In this document: one piece after another, positions 52,621-61,465 of the stretch
Layout: every line of letters begins with the position of its first letter
How positions within the stretch are numbered: the first letter of the stretch is position 1
Origin: Longispora fulva
GTDB taxonomy: Bacteria > Actinomycetota > Actinomycetes > Mycobacteriales > Micromonosporaceae
Length of the DNA stretch: 64,000 nt
Assembly (NCBI RefSeq): GCF_015751905.1
Contig: NZ_JADOUF010000001.1
Location: forward strand, 5,084,001-5,148,000
Direction of reading: 5' to 3'
The notes under the pieces: generated by a model
Database searches by the model: none
The model's input: only the letters and a program-made list of their open reading frames with translations
Told to the model about the DNA's origin: nothing
Translations under genes and position numbers: made by a program

Positions 52621-53631
52621 CTACGTTGCGCCAGGGTGCAGGTCTGATGCGTCTCTGCGGACGATGAACGGCTCCGGATCAGCGCGGTCAGGTGGATGCG
52701 GAATGCCGGCGGGCAGTCCTGGCGCTAGGGCTTCGAACACCCTTTCCGCCTCCGGCCAGCCGTAGTCTTCATAGCGCTCCGTGGCAACCAGCCAGCACAC
52801 GCCATTGTCCAACTGCTGGACGTCGACGAACGCTCCTTGCTCGCGCAATTGTTGCGTTCCGCCGAAGCGATCGGCGAGCTCCGGGGCGAAGGCTGTCACC
52901 CAGGAGTAGCCACGAAGCCAGGTGCGGCTGCGCTCGATATCGTGTCGCGCCAACTCGCTCAGGCTCGGACCTGCCCACGATGGGTAGCTCGCGGTCGGCG
53001 GCCTGTAGGGGTAGAGCTGTTCGAATGCCGTCGCTTGCGGCCCGGCCGACGCGGACACCTCCGCGTACGTCACCGGCCACCGGCCGCAGAACGCCCGAAG
53101 TTGCTCCCGAACGGCGCGTTGCATCTGCGGGGAGCCGACGATGTGGTCGCCGGGGATCATGAGTGTGAGCGTCAGCCATCGGCGATACGGATCACTGAAC
53201 GTCGCCGTGATGGACGGCGCTGAACGCGGGACCTGGGCTCCGTCCGGGCCGTACTGCACGAATTCCATCGCGGCCGTCGATGGCAGCTCGCCCAGCCGTT
53301 CCAGGAAGACTTCCCAACTTTCAGCGGTGCACACCGCTTCGGTCCAGGCACTCATATCTTTGGTGAACGGCTGCATGATCGACACGTAAGCAACGGCCGC
53401 GCCGGGCACGACTTCGACGTGGGCCGGCCCGTCGCGGCCTGTCAGGCTGTGAAACTCCCCGAGCGCCGACGGAAGAGGCTGACAGGCTTGGACGTCTTGC
53501 CACCATGCGCCAGTGAGATTTTCGGCGCAGGTGATAAACCAGTCCCGCAAGCATGCGCCGACGGCATCTCGATCAAAACTGCCATCGACCGTCACCGACG
53601 CGTAGCGGTACGGCAACCGGACTGTAGTCAT
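52621..53631 (-). CDS. Hypothetical protein (possibly DUF3396-like)
   Basis: The 336-residue protein has no signal or membrane segment. The second half (TWLRGYSWVTAFAPELADRF, GGTQQLREQGAFVDVQQLDN, GVCWLVATERYEDYGWPEAE) resembles the C-terminal pattern of DUF3396-type immunity-related proteins: W-x-x-x-L-GG then a strand pair ending W/L-x-A-T. That similarity is weak and from memory. The N-terminal half includes WFITCAENLTGAWWQDVQAC. No toxin gene is adjacent. Confidence 0.6.
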   Translation of the reverse strand: MTTVRLPYRYASVTVDGSFDRDAVGACLRDWFITCAENLTGAWWQDVQACQPLPSALGEFHSLTGRDGPAHVEVVPGAAVAYVSIMQPFTKDMSAWTEAVCTAESWEVFLERLGELPSTAAMEFVQYGPDGAQVPRSAPSITATFSDPYRRWLTLTLMIPGDHIVGSPQMQRAVREQLRAFCGRWPVTYAEVSASAGPQATAFEQLYPYRPPTASYPSWAGPSLSELARHDIERSRTWLRGYSWVTAFAPELADRFGGTQQLREQGAFVDVQQLDNGVCWLVATERYEDYGWPEAERVFEALAPGLPAGIPHPPDRADPEPFIVRRDASDLHPGAT

Positions 53632-53649
53632 ATGAGGTGCTCCCGTGAA

Positions 53650-56187
53650 TCAGTTCATCCGGTTGGTGTCGAGTAGCTTGCGGGCCGCCTCCGTGCGGGT
53701 CGCGGCCCCCAACTTGGCCAGGATCCGCGACACGTGCACGCCTGCGGTGTTCCCGCTGATGTACAGCTCAGCGGCGATCTGCCGGTTGCTCTTCCCCTCC
53801 GCGACGAGCGTCAGCACCTCCAGCTCCCGGGCGGTGAGGCCCAGCGTCGACTGCCGGGGCGCCTCGCGCCGCGAATCGGCCGGTTGCGGCTGGCATTGCG
53901 ACAGTTCGTGGGGCTGGCCCAGTTCGCGCCAGATCCGCGCGGCCGTCTGCAGGTCGCCGGTGGCCATCGCCCGGTAGGCCTCGTCCACCGGGCCGGTCAC
54001 CGGCACGTCCGGCAACTCGGTCGGGGTCGCGGCGGCAAGCAGTGGCCATGCCTCATGCGGGTGGGCGGCGAGATCTTCGGTGGCCAGGGTCGCGGCGTAG
54101 ATCTCGGCCGCCCTGGCGGGGGTGAGGCGGATCTGCAGGGTGCGGAGCCTGATCCGGTACTTGCTGACCCAGGACTCATCACCCAGCAGTTCCTCCGCGC
54201 CCCCGGCCGTGGTCAGCGCCGCGGACCGGTCGCCCTGGGCCAGCTGGATCTCGGCGCGGCTGATCAGCAGGGCCGCGTGGCTGAGCCGGGGCAGGTCGGG
54301 CTCGCCGAGGGCCTCGTCGATCAGCTCCAGGGCTTCGGGCCAGCGGCCCAGCGCGGTCAGGGCCTGTACCCACTTGACGACCAGGATCGGCGCGTGTCGG
54401 GCGTACTCGAATGATTCGTGGGCTGTTCTGAGGCCGAGCTGGATGACCTCGATCGCGGCGGCGTGCTCCCCGAAGGCGTGCCGGGCGGAGGCCTCCCACA
54501 GGGCGACCGTGATCGTCGTCCGCGGGTCGGCGGCGGTGCGCGCGGCGGCGAAGTGTCGATAGGCCGCCGCCGGGTCCGCCGCCTTCGCTAGGCCCAGGTA
54601 GGAGTGGGCCCGGGCCGCCAGCCGGGTATCGCCGAGCCGTCCGGCGATCTCGAGGGCGGCCTCCGCATCCTGGGTAGCCCGCGCCGGGTCGCCGGCGAAG
54701 ACGCTGCCGGCGGCGAGTTCGGCGAGGATCTCACCGCGCAGCAGGCCCTCTTCGGCGAGGACTTCGCCGCCGAGGAGGGCTTGGGCATCGCCTCGGAGCA
54801 GGGCCTGGTCGCTCAGGGCCAGGGCCTGGAGCAGATCCTCTCGGCCACCGGCGTTGCCGAGATTCTTCAGCCGAGCCTGACGGAGATACCGCCGAGCGTC
54901 CGGTGCGATCGCCAGGGCCTCGGCCGACCAGCCCAGGCCCGTGGACACCGCGCTCGTGGCCAGGCTGGCCTCCACCGCGTGGTCGAGCACGGTGAGCCGG
55001 TCGACGCCCGCGACCGCCGGGGCATCGTCGACCTTCGGCCACAGTTCCAGGACCCGGTGCAGCAGGTGCAGGCGTTCCGCCTCGGCACCGGTCCGCCGCG
55101 CCCGAGCGGCCGCCTGCCAAGCCGCGGCCAGGGCTCGGGGATGGTCGCCGGCGGCGTACGCGTGCGCGGCCAGCTCGGCGACGTGCTCCGGCATGGTCAG
55201 CAGCGCGGTCGCGAACTCCGCGTGCCGGCGGGTCTTCTCGACCGGTAGCAGCAGGTCATAGACGGCCTGGCGGATCAGCGCGTGCCGGAACGCGTAGCCA
55301 GTGTCGGTCGGCAGCAGGGCGTGCTTGTCGACCAGGTACCGCAGCGCATGGTGCAGGTCCCGCTCGGGCAGGCCGGCGACGGCGGCCAGCACCTCGTGCT
55401 CCACGACGGTGCCCGCGACCGCCGCGACCGTCAGGACGTGTCCCGCGTCGCCGGTCAGCTCGGGCAGCTGAGCCCGCAGCAGTTCCAGCAGCTCGGCGGG
55501 CGTGTCCTCGGGCGAGCCGCTGAGCGCCTCGACGAACAGCGGGTTGCCCCGGCTGCGTTCGAAAACCCGGGCGACGAGAGTCGGCTCCGGCTCGCGGCCG
55601 AGCAGGGCCGCCAGGTGCCGGCCCGCCTCGTGCCGGCTCAGCGGGGCCAGGGCGACCCGGTGCACGGCGGGCAGTCGGGCCAGCTCGGCGACCAGGTGCC
55701 GCAGCGCGCCGGCCGGCGCCCGATGGGTGCCGACGAGGAAGACGCCGCTGTGCCCCAGGTTCGCGACCAGGAAGGTGAGCAGCTCCAGGCTGGAGGCGTC
55801 GGCCCAGTGCAGATCCTCCAGTACGAGCACCAGCGGCCGGGCCTCGGCGGCGCGTTCCAGCACGGTGAGGACCTCACCGAACAGGCGGAACCGGTCGACC
55901 GGCAGGGCCAGGTCGGGCAGCCATGCGGCGAGCGACGTGGACGAGCCGGGCGTCAGGCCCCGCATCACGCCCACGAACGGGGCGAACGGCAACCCGTCGT
56001 TGCCGAACTCCAGGCAGCGGCCCGTCAACACCAGCGGCTGCGCGCCCAGCCGGGTGGTGAACTCGTGCACCAGCCGGGACTTGCCGATCCCGGCCTCGCC
56101 GGACAGCAGCACCATGCTGACGCTCTCGTCCCGGAACGCCGCCAGCAGCGCTGCGAGTTCCGGGCCCCGCCCGACGAAGGTAGTCAC
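53650..56187 (-). CDS. LuxR-family large ATP-binding regulator (LAL/MalT-like)
   Basis: The 845-residue protein has an N-terminal AAA-type ATPase: Walker A GEAGIGKS at residues 30-37, Walker B LVLVLEDLHWAD near 130, and sensor segment FLVGTHRAP. A helical TPR-like middle follows (about 330-770). The C-terminal LuxR helix-turn-helix is LGLTARELEVLTLVAEGKSN, RQIAAELYISGNTAGVHVSR, ILAKLGAATRTEA. ATP and an inducer are thought to trigger oligomerisation and transcription activation. It is divergent from an epoxide hydrolase gene, its likely target, with a palindrome between them. Confidence 0.94.
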   Translation of the reverse strand: MTTFVGRGPELAALLAAFRDESVSMVLLSGEAGIGKSRLVHEFTTRLGAQPLVLTGRCLEFGNDGLPFAPFVGVMRGLTPGSSTSLAAWLPDLALPVDRFRLFGEVLTVLERAAEARPLVLVLEDLHWADASSLELLTFLVANLGHSGVFLVGTHRAPAGALRHLVAELARLPAVHRVALAPLSRHEAGRHLAALLGREPEPTLVARVFERSRGNPLFVEALSGSPEDTPAELLELLRAQLPELTGDAGHVLTVAAVAGTVVEHEVLAAVAGLPERDLHHALRYLVDKHALLPTDTGYAFRHALIRQAVYDLLLPVEKTRRHAEFATALLTMPEHVAELAAHAYAAGDHPRALAAAWQAAARARRTGAEAERLHLLHRVLELWPKVDDAPAVAGVDRLTVLDHAVEASLATSAVSTGLGWSAEALAIAPDARRYLRQARLKNLGNAGGREDLLQALALSDQALLRGDAQALLGGEVLAEEGLLRGEILAELAAGSVFAGDPARATQDAEAALEIAGRLGDTRLAARAHSYLGLAKAADPAAAYRHFAAARTAADPRTTITVALWEASARHAFGEHAAAIEVIQLGLRTAHESFEYARHAPILVVKWVQALTALGRWPEALELIDEALGEPDLPRLSHAALLISRAEIQLAQGDRSAALTTAGGAEELLGDESWVSKYRIRLRTLQIRLTPARAAEIYAATLATEDLAAHPHEAWPLLAAATPTELPDVPVTGPVDEAYRAMATGDLQTAARIWRELGQPHELSQCQPQPADSRREAPRQSTLGLTARELEVLTLVAEGKSNRQIAAELYISGNTAGVHVSRILAKLGAATRTEAARKLLDTNRMN

Positions 56188-56199
56188 CCGGCAAAGATA

Positions 56200-56211
56200 A
56201 CGAGATCTCGT
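56200..56211. promoter_or_regulatory. 12-bp palindrome between LuxR regulator and epoxide hydrolase
   Basis: ACGAGATCTCGT is a perfect palindrome in the 56-bp divergent gap, 12 nt from the regulator start and 32 nt from the hydrolase start; a candidate operator. Confidence 0.5.
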
Positions 56212-56243
56212 GATTCGGCGACCCCCTCTTTACCAGCAGCATT

Positions 56244-57392
56244 ATGGGCATGACGAACAACGACATCGCGCCTTTCCAGATCAGCGTCCCCCAGTCCGAC
56301 CTCGACGACCTGCGCACCAGGCTCCAGCGGACCCGGTGGACCGACGAACTGCCGGGCGCGGGCTGGGAGCGCGGCGTGCCGGTGAGCTACCTGCGCGAGC
56401 TGGCCACCCACTGGGCCGAGAAGTTCGACTGGCGGGCCCAGGAGTCGCTGCTCAACGAGTATCCGCAGTTCACCACGGAGATCGACGGGCAGCGGGTGCA
56501 CTTCCTGCACGTCCGTTCGGAGCGCGCCGACGCCACGCCGCTGCTCCTGATCCACGGCTGGCCGGGGTCGGTGGTCGACTTTCTCGACACGATCGCGCCG
56601 CTGACCGCCCCCGAGGCCGGCGAGCCGGCGTTCCACCTGGTCATCCCGTCGGTACCCGGCTTCGGTTTCTCCGGCCCGACCACCGAGACCGGCTGGACCG
56701 ACACCCGGATCGCCTCCGCGTTCGCGGAGCTGATGGCCCGCCTAGGCTACGACCGCTACGGCGTGCAGGGCGGCGACATCGGCGCGTTCATCGGCCCCGC
56801 GATGGGCCGGATCGACACCGCGCACGTGATCGGGATCCACGCGAACGCTCTCGTCACCTTCCCGACCGGCGACCCCGCCGACATGGCGGCCCTGACCGAC
56901 GCCGAGCAGGCACGGCTGGCCGCGATGAAGAACTTCCAGGACGACATGTCGGCGTACATGCAGCTGCAGGGCACCCGGCCGCAGACCATCGCCCACGCGC
57001 TCGCCGACTCGCCCACCGGGCAGCTCGCCTGGATCGTCGAGAAGTACCAGGAGTGGACCGACTCCGCCAAGGACCTGCCCGAGGACGCCGTGGACCTCGA
57101 CCGGCTGCTGACCACCGTCAGCATCTACTGGTTCACAGACACCGCGCGCAGCGTCGCCAACTCCTACTACGAGCGCTTCCACGACGCGGCCATGTGGGCC
57201 CCGAAGCCGCCGGCGACCGTGCCGACCGGGGTCGCGGTGTTCGCCACCGCGGACTACGCCATCCGTCGGTTCGCGGAGAAGGCGCACAACATCACGCACT
57301 GGTCGGAGTTCTACCGGGGCGGGCACTTCCCGGCGCTGGAGGCGCCCGATCTGCTGGTCGGCGACATTCGCGAGTTCTTCCAGTCCCTGTAG
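56244..57392 (+). CDS. Epoxide hydrolase (alpha/beta fold, EHN domain)
   Basis: The 382-residue protein (a second ATG two codons inside is equally possible) has the N-terminal epoxide hydrolase domain (FQISVPQSDLDDLRTRLQRT-RW, residues about 10-115) and an alpha/beta hydrolase core. Motifs are LLLIHGWPGSVVDFLD (oxyanion H-G-W-P-G), PGFGFSGPT, and the nucleophile Asp in VQGGDIGAFIGPAMG near residue 176. The catalytic His is expected in GGHFPALEAPDLLVGDIREF, close to the C-terminus. It opens epoxides to diols in the cytoplasm, in detoxification or secondary metabolism. Confidence 0.92.
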   Translation: MGMTNNDIAPFQISVPQSDLDDLRTRLQRTRWTDELPGAGWERGVPVSYLRELATHWAEKFDWRAQESLLNEYPQFTTEIDGQRVHFLHVRSERADATPLLLIHGWPGSVVDFLDTIAPLTAPEAGEPAFHLVIPSVPGFGFSGPTTETGWTDTRIASAFAELMARLGYDRYGVQGGDIGAFIGPAMGRIDTAHVIGIHANALVTFPTGDPADMAALTDAEQARLAAMKNFQDDMSAYMQLQGTRPQTIAHALADSPTGQLAWIVEKYQEWTDSAKDLPEDAVDLDRLLTTVSIYWFTDTARSVANSYYERFHDAAMWAPKPPATVPTGVAVFATADYAIRRFAEKAHNITHWSEFYRGGHFPALEAPDLLVGDIREFFQSL

Positions 57393-57504
57393 GTCCGCCG
57401 CTGCCGCCGCGCCCCGTCACCGGGGCGGCGGCACGGGCGCGTCGGGTCACGCCGCTGGGCGAGTCGCGGAAACCGCACGCTGGCGACCGGCAGGAATGCC
57501 GAAT

Positions 57505-57533
57505 GCGGCGGCCGGTTTCGTCCCGGCCGCCGC
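57505..57533 (-). terminator. Hairpin after the GH89 gene
   Basis: An 11-bp GC stem (57505-57515 with 57523-57533) begins 7 nt after the minus-strand stop at 57541. A second, bulged hairpin around 57401-57430 may serve the converging epoxide hydrolase gene. Confidence 0.7.
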
Positions 57534-57540
57534 ACCTTCG

Positions 57541-60099
57541 TCAGGCCGGCAGCGTCCACCGCTGGTTCGCGCCAGCGTGACACGTCCACAACAGCAGCCG
57601 CGTCCCGTTGGCCGTCCCGCCGCCCTCCGCGTCCAGGCACAGCCCCGACTTGGTGTTCTTCAGCGTCCGGTCAGCCTGCCACGTCCATCCCTGGGCGGGG
57701 GTGCCGTTGCAGTCGTAGATCTGGACGACGGTCCCGGCCGTGACGGCCCCGTTACGGGCGTCCATGCACTTGCCGAGTACGCGCAGGGTGCCGTCGCCGG
57801 GGACCGTCCACGTCTGCGCCGCGGTGCTGTTGCAGGTGTAGAGCTGCAGCGCCGTGCCGCTGGCCGAGTTGCCGTTCGTGACGTCGACGCACTTGCCGGA
57901 CGTCCCGGTGATCGGGCCGGCGGGCGCGACCGGCGGCAGGGCGTCGCGGACGCGGACCGCCAGGGCGTACGGGTCCCCGGTCGGGGTCGTCGGGTAGGCG
58001 TCGCGCTGCCGGTTCCAGGTGTCCTCGACCGCGAACCAGTCGATGGACGCCGGGGTGCCACCGGACACGAGCGCCGCGTCGAGGGTGTCGAGGTAGCGGT
58101 TCCATCGCATGGCGTAGAAGTCGGCCACCAGGCCGGACAGGTCGCGGTTGGCGTAGTCGTGCAGCTGTCCACCTTCGCTGCCGTTGCGGTCGCCCCAGGT
58201 GGTGATGACGGTCCGGGCGTCGTACTCGGTCGCGGCGGAACCGGTCGCCCCGGTCAGCCAGGTGCCGAGCAGGAACCGCTTGTCCGAGCCGAGGAGCTGG
58301 TCAAGCAGCGTGAGGTCACCGGACCATTCGGTGCGCAGCTGGCGGAAGCGGGTCAGGTCGCGCGCGTCGTAGGCGGCCTTGATCTGCGGCAGCAGGGTCC
58401 GGCTGCGGTTGTCGAGGGCCTGGCGGGCGACGTCGACCACGTCGAAGTGATAGGCGTCGGTCGACTGGAGCGCCGGGGCGACCGCGAGGAGCTCAGCGAG
58501 AGCCCGCTGGACGGTCGAGGCGTCATAGCGCATCGAGCCGGGGCTCCAGGTGGCCGCCGAGGCGACAGTCAGACTCGGCCTGGCCGTGAACAAGCCGTCC
58601 TGCGACTCGCTCCAGCTGCCCGCCGGGGTGCTGTACGGGCCCTGGCGCAGCAGGTTCCACGCGGCGGTGGCGTGCGCATCGGTGCCGCCGTAGCGGCGGG
58701 CGGCGTACCCGTTGAACCAGGCCGGCTGGTCGACGGGGCCCGTGCGCCAGGCCAGCTCCATGAACAGTTCGAACGCCGCCGGGTTGGATCCCGTGCCCTC
58801 AGGCAGGTAGGCGATGCCCTTCAACGCGCTGCCCGACTTGGTGCGCCACTGCTCGAACTGGGTGGCCCACACGCCGGTGTTCGCGCCGATCGTGGTGTGT
58901 CCGCCGAAGTTGTAGATCGTGCCCATCGCATACGGCACGCCCTTCCAGGAGGACTCGCGGTTGAGCCCGGTGTACCGGTCGGACAGGCCGTCGACGATGA
59001 ACAGCCGGTTGTGGTCGACGTTGTCGATGATGTCCGTCGACGGGTTGGACTGCCAGCCGAGCAGGACCCAGGTCGCGCCCGGTCGGGCGGTGTCCAGCGC
59101 GGTGAACACGCCGCGCGCGGCGTCGCCGACGGGCACGTTGCCGGCTTGGCCGCCCTCGTGCAGCAGGTCCATCTTGTACATCGTGGAGTCGCCCAGCAGG
59201 GCCCGCTGGTGTGCGTAGTAGCTGGCGGCGACCTGCGCGTAGACGGTGCTGCGCGGGTCGAGCCATGACGGTCGGGTGAAGCCCTGCCAGCCGCCCTGGG
59301 CGACGACGTTCACGCCGCCGTTACGGGAGGAGAAGTCGGTGGGCACGGTGCCGAAGTAACCCGGCAGTACCGGGGTCATGCCCAGCTCGTGGAGCCGGTC
59401 AATGATCTTCTTGCCCAGGGCCGCGCGGGCGGTGAGCTGCGCCTCGGTCACCGGGCCACCGAAGCCGGACATGTTCTGCATCAGCCACCAGGGCTGGTGC
59501 GCCGCGCCGGGGATCCAGGACTGCAACTCGGTCTTGGTGTAACCGAACTCCTGGAGGGTCGCGTAGTAGACCGCGTCGGCGCCCATCTGCACGAACACCT
59601 CGTTCGCACCGTGCAACGCCAGCAGGTCGATCTGCCGCTCGAAGGCCGGCCAGTCCCGGTACGCACCGGAGTACCCGTCATCGGTGTCGTTGAGAGCGAA
59701 ACGGTGCGGCACCACGGCGTCCTGCCGCAGGGTGCCCGGGGCCGGCAGGGTGGCCGGCAGCCGGGAGGTGCTCTCGCCGGGCCAGTTGAGGTCCACGTTG
59801 GCCACATATTTCAGGTACCAGTTGACGCCGGTCAGCAGGACCGCCGGGCTGGTGCCCTGCACCCGCACCGCGCCGGCCGAGCCGGAGACGGCGAAGAAGT
59901 CGCCGCTGGCCGGCCGGGCCACCGCGTCGAAGGAGAACTGGGAGGCGTGCTGCGGCAGGAGCCGCCCGAGGGTGGCGGTGGCCGGCGCCGGGTCGAACGC
60001 GTCGGCGGCGCCGGCCGCGGAGGGGGTCACCAGCAAGGCGACGACGGTGGACAGTGCCAGAGCCACGCAGGTCACGGCCCGGGTTCGGAGGGGTCTCAT
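57541..60099 (-). CDS. Secreted GH89 alpha-N-acetylglucosaminidase with ricin-type lectin domain
   Basis: The ATG at 60099 gives 852 residues. A signal peptide (VTCVALALSTVVALLVTPSA-AGA) is followed by the NAGLU small domain, the (beta/alpha)8 barrel (FALNDTDDGYSGAYRDWPAF, LALHGANEVFVQMGADAVYY, LPGYFGTVPTDF, YKMDLLHEGGQAGNVPVGDA, GTIYNFGGHTTIGANTG, AYLPEGTGSNPAAFELFMEL) and an all-helical C-terminal domain. Catalytic glutamates should be in the LLHEGG and LPEGTG regions. The last 130 residues are a CBM13/ricin B trefoil with repeated Q-x-W (AAQTWTVPGDGT, PAQGWTWQADRT, ANQRWTLPA). It removes terminal alpha-linked N-acetylglucosamine from glycans outside the cell. Confidence 0.95.
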   Translation of the reverse strand: MRPLRTRAVTCVALALSTVVALLVTPSAAGAADAFDPAPATATLGRLLPQHASQFSFDAVARPASGDFFAVSGSAGAVRVQGTSPAVLLTGVNWYLKYVANVDLNWPGESTSRLPATLPAPGTLRQDAVVPHRFALNDTDDGYSGAYRDWPAFERQIDLLALHGANEVFVQMGADAVYYATLQEFGYTKTELQSWIPGAAHQPWWLMQNMSGFGGPVTEAQLTARAALGKKIIDRLHELGMTPVLPGYFGTVPTDFSSRNGGVNVVAQGGWQGFTRPSWLDPRSTVYAQVAASYYAHQRALLGDSTMYKMDLLHEGGQAGNVPVGDAARGVFTALDTARPGATWVLLGWQSNPSTDIIDNVDHNRLFIVDGLSDRYTGLNRESSWKGVPYAMGTIYNFGGHTTIGANTGVWATQFEQWRTKSGSALKGIAYLPEGTGSNPAAFELFMELAWRTGPVDQPAWFNGYAARRYGGTDAHATAAWNLLRQGPYSTPAGSWSESQDGLFTARPSLTVASAATWSPGSMRYDASTVQRALAELLAVAPALQSTDAYHFDVVDVARQALDNRSRTLLPQIKAAYDARDLTRFRQLRTEWSGDLTLLDQLLGSDKRFLLGTWLTGATGSAATEYDARTVITTWGDRNGSEGGQLHDYANRDLSGLVADFYAMRWNRYLDTLDAALVSGGTPASIDWFAVEDTWNRQRDAYPTTPTGDPYALAVRVRDALPPVAPAGPITGTSGKCVDVTNGNSASGTALQLYTCNSTAAQTWTVPGDGTLRVLGKCMDARNGAVTAGTVVQIYDCNGTPAQGWTWQADRTLKNTKSGLCLDAEGGGTANGTRLLLWTCHAGANQRWTLPA

Positions 60100-60122
60100 C
60101 GGCTCAACAGCCTCTCTCGCTT

Positions 60123-60133
60123 TAGTAATGCAT
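60123..60133. promoter_or_regulatory. Candidate ROK-protein half-operator upstream of GH89 gene
   Basis: TAGTAATGCAT, 24 nt before the GH89 start in a short AT-rich stretch, matches 9 of 11 bases of TAGTAACGTAT (minus strand of 61405-61415) in front of the ROK gene. Confidence 0.4.
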
Positions 60134-60166
60134 CGTTCTTTAATATGCGCACGGCATAGGTGAGTG

Positions 60167-61165
60167 TCAACCCCCGACCCGGGAACTGGCCCGCCGCGAC
60201 GCGAGGGCAGCCCTCGCCTGAAGCCCGTAGTGGTCGGCGGTGTCGCGCAGCCAGTCACGTTCCGTGGTGGCGCTGACGGCGGCCGCGAGCCAGTCCACGA
60301 GCCGCTGGTCGTGGCACCGCGTCGCCCGTTGGGCGGCGTGTTCGGCCGCGAGAGCCGGGTCATGGTCGCCGGCACGATGGAGGGCGAGCGCGCGCAGCCG
60401 CAGCGCTTCGGCCTCCCCGAGGACATCCGGGGACGCTGGGAGGGTGTCGAGAAGGCGCACCGCCTCGTCGGGGCGGTCACCGGCGAGGGCGTCACAGACC
60501 CCGATCAGCGCGTTCAGCTGGCGGATCACCGGATCGCCGCCGTCCTTGACGGGTACGACGTCGACCGCGACCGGGCAGCCCAGCACCGCGAGGCGGTGCA
60601 CCGCGTAGCGCAGGTGGGCCAGATCGCGGGGCCCGGTCAGGTCGTCGAATCTGCGGGCGTAGGCGATGAGATTGCGCAGGTCGCGCACCGCACCGTCGGC
60701 GTCCCCGCACTGGTCGGGCGCGACAGCCGAACGCACCCGGCTGGCCAGACACGCGTTCGCCTCCTCCGGCAGGCCCGCCGCCAGCCCGACCCGCGAGGCG
60801 TGGTGCGCGGCGCTCATCGCTTTGGCGTGCATGCCGAGCGCGGAGTAGGTCCCCGACAACGTCCGCCACGCGCCAGCCCGCGCGGCGGTGAACTCTCCGA
60901 CCCCGCGCAGCGCCCGCTCGACCTGGAGGAGGCGTCCGAGGGCCTGGCCGAGTGAACCCTCCCGCCGTCGCGACCCCGGGCCCACCTGGGGGACGACCTC
61001 GTGCAGGAGGAGGGCCAGCCGGTCCGACCGGCCGAGGAACACCGCCGTGGCGATCTCGTCGAGGAGGCGCTGGATCGTCGGCGACCCGGGCGGGGTGTGG
61101 GGCACGGGTTCGCCGCCCGCGAGGTACCCGGCGGACGGTTCCAGGGTGGTGACGTTCTCTGACAT
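60167..61165 (-). CDS. Helical-repeat protein, possible regulator accessory
   Basis: The ATG at 61165 gives 332 residues, mostly helical pairs resembling tetratricopeptide repeats: GEFTAARAGAWRTLSGTYSA, LGMHAKAMSAAHHASRVGLA, AGLPEEANACLASRVRSAVA, LGEAEALRLRALALHRAGDH, DPALAAEHAAQRATRCHDQR. This matches the C-terminal helical domain of actinomycete XRE-type proteins but without the helix-turn-helix. There is no signal or membrane segment. It lies between the GH89 gene and the divergent ROK regulator, 67 nt before GH89 in the same direction, so it may be co-transcribed. Confidence 0.68.
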   Translation of the reverse strand: MSENVTTLEPSAGYLAGGEPVPHTPPGSPTIQRLLDEIATAVFLGRSDRLALLLHEVVPQVGPGSRRREGSLGQALGRLLQVERALRGVGEFTAARAGAWRTLSGTYSALGMHAKAMSAAHHASRVGLAAGLPEEANACLASRVRSAVAPDQCGDADGAVRDLRNLIAYARRFDDLTGPRDLAHLRYAVHRLAVLGCPVAVDVVPVKDGGDPVIRQLNALIGVCDALAGDRPDEAVRLLDTLPASPDVLGEAEALRLRALALHRAGDHDPALAAEHAAQRATRCHDQRLVDWLAAAVSATTERDWLRDTADHYGLQARAALASRRASSRVGG

Positions 61166-61393
61166 GACGGTTCGACCTTTCGGGTACGAGCCCGAGGGGT
61201 GTGGGCCCGACTCCACCGGAGCAGAGGGATCGCACTCCATCGCGCGGGAGAATCGCCGGCGCGGCCGACCGGCCCCGGACAGGGAGGACTGGCCGTGCGA
61301 CGTGGCCTCATCGCGGCCACCGACCGGGGACGCGGCGAGCTCATCGCCGCTCAAGCCGGATCGTCCGGTACACGTCATCCGGCCCGTTGAATT

Positions 61394-61414
61394 ACTAACG
61401 CAATATACGTTACT
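61394..61414. promoter_or_regulatory. ROK operator/promoter candidate
   Basis: ACTAACG-N7-CGTTACT, an inverted repeat matching at 6 of 7 positions, sits in the AT-rich gap 52 nt before the ROK start. Likely an autoregulatory site that also faces the divergent helical-repeat gene. Confidence 0.55.
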
Positions 61415-61465
61415 ATGCGCGTGAGACAGTGCACTGTCAATGCTCGAATTCGACAAAGGAGCACA

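Noticed and set aside
57496-59268. 590-codon plus-strand frame over the GH89 gene
   Set aside because: Antisense shadow; no family features.
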